Assembly: GCA_022538095.1 (NCBI GenBank) | Contig: JAKYXN010000018.1 | Coordinates: 19,604 to 83,603, forward strand | Length of the DNA: 64,000 nucleotides | Source of the DNA: Puniceicoccaceae bacterium K14 | GTDB lineage: Bacteria > Verrucomicrobiota > Verrucomicrobiia > Opitutales > Opitutaceae | Reading direction: 5' to 3' | Part shown: positions 35,857 through 45,317 of the stretch, one piece after another | Position numbering within the stretch: position 1 is the first letter of the stretch | Layout: every line of letters starts with the position of its first letter | The notes under the pieces: model-generated | Database searches by the model: none | The model's input: the letters and a program-made list of their open reading frames with translations, nothing else | Told to the model about the DNA's origin: nothing | Translations under genes and position numbers: made by a program

Positions 35857-37983
35857 ATGAAGTACCTCAAGTATATTTCCTTTCTAGTTCTATCGGCTCT
35901 CATTCTTCCCATCAACTACGCGACACCGGTTGATTTATCTTCGATTGACCCAGGTGAGTATGATTCCACTTGGTACAATCGAAAACCGATAAGGCTCATC
36001 CAAACAAACCTCAGAGAGATTGATGCGGCCATGAACATCGATGCCTATGTCGAAGAGCTCGTTGATACCTCTGTCAATGCCGTGTTGTTCAATGTAGGCG
36101 GCATCAGGGCTTCGTATCCCACCGAATACCCATTTCATTACCTAAACCCATATTCCCAAGGCGATTTGGTTGGCGAAGTCATCGAAAAACTCCACGAGAA
36201 CGGGATCAAGTTCATTGCCCGCTTCGACATGAGCAAAGTCAATGAGTCGATTGCTACACAACATCCAGAGTGGCTCTACGTCGGCACCGATGGAAAGAAC
36301 GTTAATTACAATGGGGAGGTGCATACGTGCTTCACGGGAGAATACCAACAAGAGCACGCATTTAAGATTCTAGAGGAAGCGATTTCGGCTTATCCATTCG
36401 ACGGTGTTTTCTTCAATAGCAGAGGGTTTCAAACGAGCGATTACAATCAGGTTGAACACGGGCTTTGCCAGTGCAATAATTGTGCGACGAGTTTCAAACA
36501 GGCCACTGGCTTGAAACTTCCAATACATCCGGATGTAACCGACTCGACCTACTTGGTGTACCGAGGTTGGCAGAGGAGCGTGAGGGCGGCATACACTGAG
36601 AGAGTCAAAACACTCTTCAAGACTCTTGACCCCGAACTTGTGTATATGAACGCACAGGGCCCACTTAGGCGCAGTGAGTCAGGAACGCCGTTTACCTCGG
36701 CAGACTATTGGACCTACAGCGCGACGGAAAATACGAAACGAATCCTAGATTCAAACACCGCTCAAATGCCGGCTGATAATTTCAATTACCACATGGGCAT
36801 GGACTATCGTCATATCGCGACGTCTCCTAACATTGCCAGAGTCTACCTTGCGCAACATATGCTAAATGGAGCTGGCCCGGCGGTCGCTTTTAGTGGGCGG
36901 GTTGAAAACCAACTCGACAGAGTTTTTATACCGAAAATCAAAGAACTTTTTGCCTTTCATAAAACCTATGAGAAGCTCTTCACCAATGTGCAAAGCGTCG
37001 CAAAGGTCGGCCTTGTTATGGGATCATCACGCGACTACCGCGGTATCATGAGGATCCTTACGGAAGAGCACATTATGTATGATCTCCTCCAGTCACAACT
37101 CCTCGGAAGTGATAATCTACCCAAATCACTCGATTCCTACGATGTATTGATTCTTAGCAACGTAACCGAGATGAGTGACGATACCATCACGCTTATAGAT
37201 GACTATGTTAAAGGTGGCGGCAAGCTACTCGCGACAGGCTCTCCTGGAGTATCCATTGGATTTGATGTAAAGTACCCGAGAGAAGAAATCGCCCTCCGCA
37301 GTCTCGGAATTATGCCTCAAGTCGAGACTTTCGCTAAGTCCAAGTCCACCTATCTCAAACTCGAGACCGATGATAAATTTGCTTTGGGCGAGGGAGTGTT
37401 TAACGATTTTGACGTTGTCATGATGCATTCGGACTTTTTGAAGTGCCAACTTGGTCCATCGGCGAAAGGCTATATGGGGCTTGTTCCTAATGCGATGCAT
37501 GGTCCTCCAGAAAAATGCTACTTCACCGATTCTGATGTAACAGAATTCTCAGGACTTATTTTCAACACGTATGGTCAAGGTAGGTCCGTCTTTATCCCTT
37601 GGCAAATAGGAGTCCAATACAATTGGAAGGGAAACAACGCTCATAGAGAACTGTTCCGTTCTTCACTGCTAAATTTGCTAGGGCATACGGTTGGCTTGGT
37701 CACGGATAGTTCGCCCTTGATCGAGATGACTCATATTAAAAACTGTAATGGAGCCTTCGAGTGGTTTGGTATGATCAATCATTCTGGGCAAATAGGAAAC
37801 GTATTCCGGGACCCCATCCCTGTCCACAATTCAACCGTTCGTTTCAAGCCACAAAAGCCCGTTGAGTCTCTTTATCTCCTATGTGCAGGCATCCAGCTGG
37901 ACTTCACGGAGAGTGAGGGATGGATTGAATACACTGTCCCAGAAGTCGATGATTTCGAGATGGTGCTTTGCCTTTACAAGTAG
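35857..37983 (+). CDS. Secreted GHL6-type glycoside hydrolase-like protein
   Basis: About 708 residues from the ATG at 35857, which gives a proper signal peptide (MKYLKYISFLVLSALILPIN). The frame itself is open from 35770. Residues ~30-340 form a TIM-barrel of the GHL6 'hypothetical glycosyl hydrolase' type: DTSVNAVLFNVGGIRASYP, HENGIKFIARFDMSK, ISAYPFDGVFFNSRGF, and a cysteine pair GLCQCNNCATSF. Residues ~390-620 resemble a beta-galactosidase trimerisation/glutamine-amidotransferase-like domain (YDVLILSNVTEMSDDTI, YVKGGGKLLATG). It is likely a periplasmic or secreted glycosidase, often annotated near fucosidases. Codon choice (many CTC/ATC/TTC) differs from its neighbours and hints at separate acquisition. 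The substrate is unknown. Confidence 0.75.
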   Translation: MKYLKYISFLVLSALILPINYATPVDLSSIDPGEYDSTWYNRKPIRLIQTNLREIDAAMNIDAYVEELVDTSVNAVLFNVGGIRASYPTEYPFHYLNPYSQGDLVGEVIEKLHENGIKFIARFDMSKVNESIATQHPEWLYVGTDGKNVNYNGEVHTCFTGEYQQEHAFKILEEAISAYPFDGVFFNSRGFQTSDYNQVEHGLCQCNNCATSFKQATGLKLPIHPDVTDSTYLVYRGWQRSVRAAYTERVKTLFKTLDPELVYMNAQGPLRRSESGTPFTSADYWTYSATENTKRILDSNTAQMPADNFNYHMGMDYRHIATSPNIARVYLAQHMLNGAGPAVAFSGRVENQLDRVFIPKIKELFAFHKTYEKLFTNVQSVAKVGLVMGSSRDYRGIMRILTEEHIMYDLLQSQLLGSDNLPKSLDSYDVLILSNVTEMSDDTITLIDDYVKGGGKLLATGSPGVSIGFDVKYPREEIALRSLGIMPQVETFAKSKSTYLKLETDDKFALGEGVFNDFDVVMMHSDFLKCQLGPSAKGYMGLVPNAMHGPPEKCYFTDSDVTEFSGLIFNTYGQGRSVFIPWQIGVQYNWKGNNAHRELFRSSLLNLLGHTVGLVTDSSPLIEMTHIKNCNGAFEWFGMINHSGQIGNVFRDPIPVHNSTVRFKPQKPVESLYLLCAGIQLDFTESEGWIEYTVPEVDDFEMVLCLYK

Positions 37984-38184
37984 CAAAGCCGAACGGCTGG
38001 ACTGGACGAAATTCAAAGGTATTATTTCACTCGGAGTGTGAAATGTCGCTTCTATCTGAAACTCAAAAAAATGACGTTTGATCTCAGTATCCAATTTTCG
38101 AGGATTCAGTCCGTTTTTTGTTGAATGGAACTAGTAAATATCACTCAAAATTAGTGACGATTAAACATCATTTGTAGAGTGATT

Positions 38185-39123
38185 CTATTTATGATTACTC
38201 TCATCTGGCTCGTAGCGAAACACGAGGAGCTTGAGCTGGCGTTCGGGGTCGATATCTGGGAAGTCAGTGCTGGGGGAGAGGCGTTCGACGAATGTGCAAC
38301 TAGGGCTGGCTTCGGTGAACATCTCTTTGAAGTATTCGAAGCCGAGTTCAGGAGCATTTAGGCTGGCGAGGATTTCGCCACCAGGACGGAGAAGTTGGGG
38401 AATTCGTTTGATTACTTTTGGGTAATCTTTTTTAGCGACGAAGCTGCCAGGTTGGTGAGAGGGTGGATCGATTACCAATAGGTCGTAGGGTGCTTGCGTT
38501 TTTAATCGACCCCAGGACTTGAATACGTTTCCATCAAAAAACGTGGCTCGTCTGGGGTCGAGATTGTTGAGACGATGATTCTTTCGACCTTGATTGATGG
38601 CGCCGCTGGCCATGTCATTGTTAAATACGCTGCGGGCGCCAGCTCCTAGAGCGACGACGGAAAAGGTACAGGTATAGGCAAAAAGGTTGAGTACGCTTTT
38701 CCCTTCACACTGTTTTTCGAGCCAGGCTCGACCGGGTTCCATGTCGAGAAAGAAACCAACATTTTGGCGCGTTCCTAGTTTGAGCTGAAAACGTTGGTTT
38801 CCCCGATGCGCAAAGATCTCGTCCGGAAGCGTTCCATAGATTGTTTCTGATGGTGCGCCCTTTAGGTAGCGTCGTTGAAGCTGGATCGCCTCGATACGAG
38901 TGGACTTAGTGATTTTCTTGAATTGAACGATGAAAGGTTCTTCCCATTTCACGGGAGGAGGAGTGAAGAAAGTGACGACGAGGACGGGGTCGAATAGGTC
39001 GATGCTTAGAAATTCCAAGTCAGGATAACTGTGCCCGCGGCCATGAAAAACTCGTCGACTATCAACGGGAAATTCGGGGAGATCGTTTACAACTGATTCG
39101 AGTTGATTGAATACACATTCCAT
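38185..39123 (-). CDS. Class I SAM-dependent methyltransferase (RlmI/RlmK-like)
   Basis: A 312-residue protein with RlmI-type motifs: GFFLDMEPGRAWL precedes the SAM site, SVLNLFAYTCTFSVVALGAG is motif I, and LLVIDPPSHQ is motif IV (D-P-P). QNVGFFLDM is also typical of the rRNA large-subunit methyltransferases. No PUA RNA-binding domain is evident at the N-terminus; residues 1-100 are divergent. The target, RNA or protein, is not provable here. The gene is flanked by glycosidase genes without apparent link and is probably core cargo. Confidence 0.85.
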   Translation of the reverse strand: MECVFNQLESVVNDLPEFPVDSRRVFHGRGHSYPDLEFLSIDLFDPVLVVTFFTPPPVKWEEPFIVQFKKITKSTRIEAIQLQRRYLKGAPSETIYGTLPDEIFAHRGNQRFQLKLGTRQNVGFFLDMEPGRAWLEKQCEGKSVLNLFAYTCTFSVVALGAGARSVFNNDMASGAINQGRKNHRLNNLDPRRATFFDGNVFKSWGRLKTQAPYDLLVIDPPSHQPGSFVAKKDYPKVIKRIPQLLRPGGEILASLNAPELGFEYFKEMFTEASPSCTFVERLSPSTDFPDIDPERQLKLLVFRYEPDESNHK

Positions 39124-39332
39124 TTACCGGGAAGAGAAAGGAGAAGGACGATTACGTCAGTACAATTCATGCGCAAGGGAGCGAGGCGTATTTGGCGTCA
39201 AGGTATGCTTTGTAAATGCTATCTCAATTTTCTTCGCTTCGTTAAGGAGCTACGCCGGAATATGAGCAGCGATTAGGTTTTCTAGAGTAGATTGATCTTT
39301 TTTATTTTTCCAATTTAGGATAGCCCCGTCTC

Positions 39333-39686
39333 ATGAGTATTCTGCGACAAGAAACAAAGAAACGTATGAGCCGTATCGTCATTCACAATGACACCGTCTA
39401 TCTATGCGGTCAGGTGTGCAAGGATGCCACGAAAGACATTGCGGAGCAGACTGAGACAATGCTCGAGAAAGTGGATGAGCTTCTGCTTCAAGCTGGGTCA
39501 GATCGTGAGCATATGCTATCGGCAACTGTGTACGTGCGAGATATGAAAGATTTTGCAGCGATGAATGAAGTCTGGGACGTTTGGGTGCCCGAAGGCCATG
39601 CTCCTGCTCGAGCCTGCGTAGAAGCCCGTATGGCACGGCCTGAGCTTCTCGTGGAAATCTCTGTGATCGCAGCTGTGAAGAAATAG
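39333..39686 (+). CDS. RidA/YjgF-family protein
   Basis: A 117-residue small protein of the YjgF/YER057c/UK114 family. It starts [20 protein letters not shown], continues [16 protein letters not shown], and has the conserved [10 protein letters not shown] near residue 95 with the arginine that binds 2-imino acids in RidA. RidA proteins deaminate reactive enamine/imine intermediates from amino-acid metabolism; this subfamily is not the archetype, so the activity is a family inference. The N-terminal TKKRMS pattern supports the first ATG. It stands alone between a methyltransferase and a toxin-antitoxin pair. Confidence 0.88.
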   Translation: MSILRQETKKRMSRIVIHNDTVYLCGQVCKDATKDIAEQTETMLEKVDELLLQAGSDREHMLSATVYVRDMKDFAAMNEVWDVWVPEGHAPARACVEARMARPELLVEISVIAAVKK

Positions 39687-39704
39687 ATAAGTTGCATGGC
39701 TGCA

Positions 39705-39986
39705 TTATCTTGCTTCGCGACTGTGCCAAATGCGGACGATTAAGATGTGGTCATTGGCGATATAGTACCTGAGGACATAGGCACTTGCTCCAAAGGGAAT
39801 AATGAGCTCTCTTCTCCCTGAATCATCCTGCATAAGGTGACCAATCTCTGGGAATTCTGTGATGAGATTCGATTTCTCAAGAATTCCTTCCATGGCCTTT
39901 GCAGCAGCGTTAGGGCTCTTTTCGAATAGGAATTCGAATAGCCGTTGGAGGTCGTCGGCTGTTTCTTTAGCCCAAACAAGCTTCAT
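39705..39986 (-). CDS. RelE/ParE-family toxin
   Basis: A 93-residue protein with the RelE/ParE layout: KLVWAKETADDLQRLFEFL opens the first strand and helix, EFPEIGHLM is the linker, and LRYYIANDHILIVRIWHSRE is the C-terminal strand pair and catalytic-region end. RelE members cut mRNA on the ribosome and ParE members block gyrase; the sequence alone does not separate them. It overlaps the antitoxin gene by 4 bp (ATGA), the usual coupling. It is the second gene of the pair. Confidence 0.88.
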   Translation of the reverse strand: MKLVWAKETADDLQRLFEFLFEKSPNAAAKAMEGILEKSNLITEFPEIGHLMQDDSGRRELIIPFGASAYVLRYYIANDHILIVRIWHSREAR

Positions 39987-40249
39987 TGTGCAGCTTTATC
40001 GGCCTTCTTGAGAAGAGAATGAATTTTTGATTTCATGGCTTTGTGGCTGATGTGTTCGCCCGTATCCAAAAAATGTTGCAATCGATCTTTGTCTTCTTGC
40101 TTTTCACGTTCGAAAGCTTCTTCATCATCTAAGAAGCGGTTGATTGCCTCTTTAATTAGGTAATTCATACTACGATCTTTTCGCTCAGCCAGCCATTTCA
40201 ATCGGAGCTGGGTTTCCTGTTCGAGCCTTATCCCTTGTGTGTTCGCCAT
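39983..40249 (-). CDS. Ribbon-helix-helix antitoxin
   Basis: Starting at the ATG at 40249 the protein has 88 residues; the frame is open to 40282. Residues 5-45 are a ribbon-helix-helix DNA-binding domain (GIRLEQETQLRLKWLAERK then SMNYLIKEAINRFL). The rest is charged and helical and should wrap the toxin. The gene precedes and overlaps the toxin gene. A direct repeat at 40263-40281, just before the start, is the likely autoregulatory operator. Confidence 0.87.
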   Translation of the reverse strand: MANTQGIRLEQETQLRLKWLAERKDRSMNYLIKEAINRFLDDEEAFEREKQEDKDRLQHFLDTGEHISHKAMKSKIHSLLKKADKAAQ

Positions 40250-40262
40250 AATAAAATTTACA

Positions 40263-40281
40263 TGTCGCACACTGTCGCACA
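40263..40281. promoter_or_regulatory. Direct-repeat operator of the toxin-antitoxin pair
   Basis: TGTCGCACA occurs at 40263-40271 and again at 40273-40281, a 10-bp period that places both copies on one face of the helix. It lies 14 bp before the antitoxin start. Ribbon-helix-helix antitoxins typically bind such tandem repeats. The assignment is by position and pattern. Confidence 0.6.
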
Positions 40282-40570
40282 AATGTCAATTTATTGGAAA
40301 TGAGTTTTTCTTGTGTGGCATGATCGCAAGTGTCGAGAAGACTGCCTAAGCAGTATGTTCACTGGTTGTGCCACCGTTTATTTATGCGAGCAACGACCTT
40401 GCCAACTCTCTCTTTGAGCCGAATCTGAATAGTCGGAATAGGGTGCGGCTCGCTTGTATAGACTCTTTTTTTTGGGGGGCTGAAGGCGGTCCGCTTATGA
40501 TCCTAGAGGTGCCTTACGGACTCTAATGCTTTTAACATGAGGTAGTACTGTGCTAACTTAGTGAGAGAAT

Positions 40571-40588
40571 CTTACTTTCCAAAGTAAG
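40571..40588. promoter_or_regulatory. Palindrome upstream of the GH95 fucosidase gene
   Basis: A perfect inverted repeat CTTACTTT-CC-AAAGTAAG lies 48 bp upstream of the fucosidase start, in the 354-bp gene-free gap 40282-40635. It suits a repressor or activator site for the fucosidase/glucuronidase pair. Nothing else was recognised in the gap. The function is inferred. Confidence 0.45.
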
Positions 40589-40635
40589 CCGTATTCGGTT
40601 CGCTAGTCAGGGAGAGGGCATTATCAAGTAGCCCT

Positions 40636-43044
40636 ATGCCCTTTCTTATGTCTTCGTTTTCTAAGGTTCTCTTTGTCTTCGCGGCAGTTGCAAGCTGCGT
40701 GTTTATCGAAAATTCCGCACACGCCGGATCGAGCGAACGGGTGTATACTCTTTGGGATGATCAGCCTGCTCCCAACCGGGGAGGGAATTACGATATCAGG
40801 AAGGCTCGAGGCTATCCGTATGACGAGGATTGGGAGCTACACTCGTACCCACTGGGAAATGGATACATGGGTATCAATTTCTTCGGGCAAACCGATGTAG
40901 AGCGTATTCAGCTCACGGAGAAGACCATATGTAATGAGGGTCTCTATGGAATTGGTGGCATGGCGAGCTGCGCGGAGATCTTTTTGGATTTCGGTCATTC
41001 GGCTCGGAAGAATTACAGTCGCTCTATTAACATCAACGAAGCGGTGGCAACTGTGGCCTATAATCACGGAGGAGTGGACTATACGCGTGAGCTCTTTATG
41101 AGCTACCCGGATAATGTCTTGGCCATTCGCCTGACTGCCAGTGGTGAAGGGAATCTGTCATTTACTCTGCGTCCGGAAATTCCTTATCTAAATCCTGAGA
41201 ACGAAGGGAATGCAAAAACAGGTACGGTGATCGCTGAGGCTGATCTGATTACATTGTTTGGATCTGTGAAGCACTTCAGCGTGAACTACGAGGTGCAGAT
41301 CAAGGTTCTCAACGATGGGGGCACTCTCACTCCAAGAACTCGAGATGGAAAGGATGAGATTCGAGTGGAGAACGCGGATAGCGTTGTTTTGCTGGTCTGT
41401 GCGGACACGAACTATAAGTTGAGCGAAGACGTTTTTGCGGAGGTGGTTAACTCCAAGAAACTAGATCTTTCTGAAACTCCCCATGATGCGGTTTCGAAGT
41501 TAATTAGCAACGCCGTGACCCATGGATATGAGTCGCTCAAGCAGCGGCATTTGCAGGATTACCAAACTCTCTTTAGCCGCGTTGAACTAGGCTTCAACCA
41601 AGATATTCCGGAGGAGCCTACGCGGGTTTTGTTGGAAACGTACCAAAGCGAGCCTTCGGATCATTATCTGGAGGAGCTTATGTTTCATTATGGTCGTTAC
41701 TTGCTGATTTCAACGTCTCGGGAAGGAGCGTTGCCCTGCGGATTGCAAGGCGTCTGGAGTTCGTATGAAGTCACTCCGTTTACGGGAGGATTTTGGCACA
41801 ATATCAATGTGCAGATGAACTACTGGGGAGCTTTTAATACGAATTTGGCTGAGACCTTTACACCGTATGTGGAATTCCATGAGGCCTACCGCCGGGAGGC
41901 TCAAACGCTCGCCACGAGTTACTTACAGACGCATAAGCCTGAGAATGTTGAAGATGGGTCCACTGACAACGGTTGGACCATTGGTACGGGGGCGACGCCT
42001 TATCGAATCCAAGGCCCAGGCGGTCATTCCGGTCCCGGTACAGGAGCTCTGACTACCAAGCTCTTTTGGGATTATTACGACTACACTCGTGACGAAACGT
42101 TTTTGCGTGAGAGCGCTTATCCTGCGATTCGAGGAATGAGCCAGTTTCTCGCTAAGACTTTGGTACCTGCGGAAGATGGCTCGCTCTTGGTCGGACACTC
42201 GGCTTCACCGGAGCAAAAACATGAAGGCAGTTACTATATAACGAGCGGAACAACTTTTGATCAGGGGCTCGTTTGGGAAAACCACAATGACTTGATCAAG
42301 ACTGCAGAGATTCTAGATATTACAGATGAGGTGGTGGAGCTGGCAAAGGAGCAGGTCGGAAAGCTCGATCCTATTCTTATCGGTAAATCTGGGCAGATTA
42401 AGGAGTTCCGTGAAGAAGAGTACTACGGAGAGATTGGTCAGAAGGCGCATCGCCACATCTCTCACCTCTGTGCTTTGTATCCAGGCACGCTAATTAATTC
42501 GAACACAAAGGAATGGCTTGATGGTTCTATCGTCACGCTTGATCTGCGTGGCAATCGCACAACTGGCTGGGCTATGGCACATCGCATGAACTGCAGAGCC
42601 CGTACGAAGGAAGCGGAAAAGGCTCACGAAGTCTATGTTAAGTTTATCCGAGAACGCACCTTGCCCAATCTTTGGACGACGCACCCTCCGTTTCAAATTG
42701 ATGGAAACTTTGGAACTATGGCCGGAGTCGCTGAAATGTTGATACAAAGTCACGAGAAATACATTGAGCTTTTGCCTGCTCTACCCAGTGCGTGGAGTAG
42801 CGGCCATTACCAGGGCTTGGTTGCTCGAGGAAATTTCGAGATCTCGGCAATTTGGGAAGATGGCCAGGCGAAGAGTTTTGAAATTACTTCGAATAAGGGG
42901 GAGGCTTGTACTCTAAAGTATCCTGGAATTGGGGATGTTCAATTAGTGGACACCTCTGGAGAAGCAGTGCCCTACACGCGTGAAGGAGATGACGTAATTT
43001 ATTTCGCTACGAAGAGCGGAGAGAGCTATGCATTGGATTTTTAG
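40636..43044 (+). CDS. GH95 alpha-L-fucosidase
   Basis: An 802-residue secreted protein with a signal peptide ending ENSAHA. GH95 features are clear: ELHSYPLGNGYMGINFFG near residue 67, LPCGLQGVWSSYEV at 366, FWHNINVQMNYWG at 387 with N389 and N391 corresponding to the catalytic-base asparagines of characterised GH95 enzymes, HSASPEQKHEGS with the probable acid glutamate, and FQIDGNFGTMAG with the conserved aspartate. The family releases alpha-1,2-linked L-fucose or L-galactose by inversion. The alpha-glucuronidase-like gene follows after 34 bp and is probably co-transcribed. A decayed copy of this gene's 3' end occurs at 46.3-46.45 kb. Confidence 0.93.
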   Translation: MPFLMSSFSKVLFVFAAVASCVFIENSAHAGSSERVYTLWDDQPAPNRGGNYDIRKARGYPYDEDWELHSYPLGNGYMGINFFGQTDVERIQLTEKTICNEGLYGIGGMASCAEIFLDFGHSARKNYSRSININEAVATVAYNHGGVDYTRELFMSYPDNVLAIRLTASGEGNLSFTLRPEIPYLNPENEGNAKTGTVIAEADLITLFGSVKHFSVNYEVQIKVLNDGGTLTPRTRDGKDEIRVENADSVVLLVCADTNYKLSEDVFAEVVNSKKLDLSETPHDAVSKLISNAVTHGYESLKQRHLQDYQTLFSRVELGFNQDIPEEPTRVLLETYQSEPSDHYLEELMFHYGRYLLISTSREGALPCGLQGVWSSYEVTPFTGGFWHNINVQMNYWGAFNTNLAETFTPYVEFHEAYRREAQTLATSYLQTHKPENVEDGSTDNGWTIGTGATPYRIQGPGGHSGPGTGALTTKLFWDYYDYTRDETFLRESAYPAIRGMSQFLAKTLVPAEDGSLLVGHSASPEQKHEGSYYITSGTTFDQGLVWENHNDLIKTAEILDITDEVVELAKEQVGKLDPILIGKSGQIKEFREEEYYGEIGQKAHRHISHLCALYPGTLINSNTKEWLDGSIVTLDLRGNRTTGWAMAHRMNCRARTKEAEKAHEVYVKFIRERTLPNLWTTHPPFQIDGNFGTMAGVAEMLIQSHEKYIELLPALPSAWSSGHYQGLVARGNFEISAIWEDGQAKSFEITSNKGEACTLKYPGIGDVQLVDTSGEAVPYTREGDDVIYFATKSGESYALDF

Positions 43045-43078
43045 GATTGTTTGTTGATATAGTATCAGGACTAATTTT

Positions 43079-45232
43079 ATGAAAAATTTGACTATAGTTT
43101 TTTCTCTGTTTTTTGCGTTCACAACAGTCGTTTTTTCCGGAGAGATTCGTTTTCCGAAGGACATGCCTACTGCCGTTTTTGCGGGTGAGCATATTCAAGG
43201 TGCTATGGATCAGCAAGAGCTTACAGGTTGGCAGGTCGACCTGGAATTGGATACAGAGCTTGGCGAGCAGGCTTACCGTATCACCCGCAGTGGTAAAACT
43301 GTGAGGGTAGCGGGCGGTGATACTCGCGGCGTCATGTACGGTGGCTTGGAGTTGGCTGAACGTATTCGGTTTGGTAAGGCACTGGATTTTGATATTGTCG
43401 AAAACAAGCCTTCAATCGAGAAGCGTGGTATTAAGTTTAATATTCCCCTAGACGCGCGTACGCCGAGTTTTCATGATGCTGGTCATGCGGCCCAGAATAA
43501 CATCCTTGAAATGTGGAACTGGGATTTCTGGGAGCAGTTTCTAGATGATATGGCGCTGAACCGTTACAACGCCTTGACTTTTTGGAATGCCCATCCTTTT
43601 CCGTCCTTGGTAGACATCCCAGAGTACGAAGATGTGGCTTTAGATGATGTAGCGGTGTGTCGTTTAGATTTGTGGACGGAGCACAGTGGATTCCAACCTT
43701 CGCAGCTCGTTTCGAAATCCGTTTTGAACAATCTAAAGATCGTCAAAGTGATGCCCATTGAGGAGAAGATTGATTTCTGGCGTAAGGTTATGAGCTATGC
43801 GAAGGATCGCGGCATCGACATCTATTTCATCACTTGGAATATCTGTGCTAACAGCGTGGCGGCCGGCGTTGAGTCGGACTACAAATCTTGGGAGACGACC
43901 CGCAAGGATGTCCACGAGCCTGGCAAGTATGGGATTACTCACGAAATCGATAATCCGATCACTTTGGATTATTACCGGAAGGCAGTGAAGACGCTCTTGT
44001 TGACTTACCCCGACTTGAAGGGGATTGGCGTAACGGCGGGCGAACATATGCCAAAGGACGAAGAACCGGGAGCTGAGATGACTCGCGAACGTTGGCTCTG
44101 GGAGGCGTATGGTCTGGGAATTCTCGATGCTAAGAAAGAGCAGCCAAATCGTGAAGTGCACTTCATCCATCGTGTTTGGTTTTCGGATATGGACGAAATT
44201 ATGAAGTATTGGGGCGCGTATCCCGATCCGTTCGAAGTGAGTTTCAAGTACGCCAAGGCCCGTTTGTATTCTGCTCCAGAGGTTCCCTTTGCAAAATCCT
44301 TGGTCGATGACCTTGAGCCGTTAGGGCTCAAATCCTGGTGGAACCTGCGGAACGACGACATTTTCTATCACCGCTGGGGTGATCCAGATTATGTGCGAGA
44401 CTTCCTCGAATATTTTCCTGAAGAGGTGACTGCAGGCTACCACATGGGATCTGATGGATACGTGTGGGGTAGAGAGTATGTAAGTAAAGAAACTTCCAAA
44501 TCGAGAGTTTTGGAAATCGATAAGCATTGGTACAGCTTTATGCTCTGGGGGCGCTTGGGTTACGATCGAAGCCTGAATCGTGACCACTTTGTCAATGCAT
44601 TGGAAAGTCGTTTTCCGGATACGCAGGCAGGTCTACTACACGATGCCTGGCAGAATGCATCAAAGGTGATTCCTTTGGTGAATCGATTTCACTGGCGAGA
44701 TTGGGATTTCATGTGGGCGGTGGAGGGCTGTAAGGATCGTCGCTATAGAACGGTCGAAGATTTTTACGATAATCCTACCATGGAGGCCAGCGGTATCCTT
44801 AACCCGAAAGCTTATGTGGAGGCCAAGCTAGCTAATCAGCCTATCACGGATACAACTCCCCTGGACATCGCTGAACAGATCGAACTGGCCACGGAGCTTA
44901 GCTTGGCACATTTGCAGACGCTTAGCAGTGAGAGAGGCTCTGAACTGGACAGCACCCTGCAAGATATTAAAGCGATGGCATTGTTAGGGCAATTTTACGC
45001 GGCTAAGATTCGGGCGACAGTTGCATTTGGATTTTACAAGCAAACGGGTGAGTTGCAATATCGACAAGAAGCAGTTGATCTGTTGCAGAGAGGTTTAGTG
45101 CCCTGGAATGCTTACACGGCACTAAACGAAACTCGCTATCGCTCTCAGGTCTTTGCCCGTACTTTAGTGTTTGATTGGGCACAGTTACGTCGAGATGCTG
45201 AGGAAGAAATTCGTATTGTTCTTAAACTGTGA
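43079..45232 (+). CDS. Alpha-glucuronidase-like secreted glycosidase
   Basis: A 717-residue protein with a signal peptide (FSLFFAFTTVVFSGEI). Residues ~20-110 form the GH20b/GH67-N type beta domain (GEQAYRITRSGKTVRVAGGDTRGVMYG, of which AYRITRSGKTVRVAG and RGVMYGGLELAE are typical). The rest is a TIM barrel with KPSIEKRGIKFNIPLDAR, NRYNALTFWNAHPFP, GIDIYFITWNI and IGVTAGEHMPKDEE. The glutamates in TAGEHM are plausible catalytic residues. The nearest families are GH67/GH115 alpha-glucuronidases and GH20 hexosaminidases, but a specific family cannot be fixed here. It sits behind the GH95 fucosidase gene, so it likely acts on the same uronate- or fucose-bearing glycan. Confidence 0.75.
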   Translation: MKNLTIVFSLFFAFTTVVFSGEIRFPKDMPTAVFAGEHIQGAMDQQELTGWQVDLELDTELGEQAYRITRSGKTVRVAGGDTRGVMYGGLELAERIRFGKALDFDIVENKPSIEKRGIKFNIPLDARTPSFHDAGHAAQNNILEMWNWDFWEQFLDDMALNRYNALTFWNAHPFPSLVDIPEYEDVALDDVAVCRLDLWTEHSGFQPSQLVSKSVLNNLKIVKVMPIEEKIDFWRKVMSYAKDRGIDIYFITWNICANSVAAGVESDYKSWETTRKDVHEPGKYGITHEIDNPITLDYYRKAVKTLLLTYPDLKGIGVTAGEHMPKDEEPGAEMTRERWLWEAYGLGILDAKKEQPNREVHFIHRVWFSDMDEIMKYWGAYPDPFEVSFKYAKARLYSAPEVPFAKSLVDDLEPLGLKSWWNLRNDDIFYHRWGDPDYVRDFLEYFPEEVTAGYHMGSDGYVWGREYVSKETSKSRVLEIDKHWYSFMLWGRLGYDRSLNRDHFVNALESRFPDTQAGLLHDAWQNASKVIPLVNRFHWRDWDFMWAVEGCKDRRYRTVEDFYDNPTMEASGILNPKAYVEAKLANQPITDTTPLDIAEQIELATELSLAHLQTLSSERGSELDSTLQDIKAMALLGQFYAAKIRATVAFGFYKQTGELQYRQEAVDLLQRGLVPWNAYTALNETRYRSQVFARTLVFDWAQLRRDAEEEIRIVLKL

Positions 45233-45317
45233 GGGAGAACATTCTTCTAAGCATAACTAATCTCTGGGTGTTCGGATGATTGCGTTCCATAAGAGGAAGC
45301 CTTTGCACGCATACTAA

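Noticed and set aside
38030..38060. Hairpin after the GHL6 gene (TTTCACTC...GTGAAA)
   Set aside because: Stem is short with a bulge and lacks a T-run, so it is not called a terminator.
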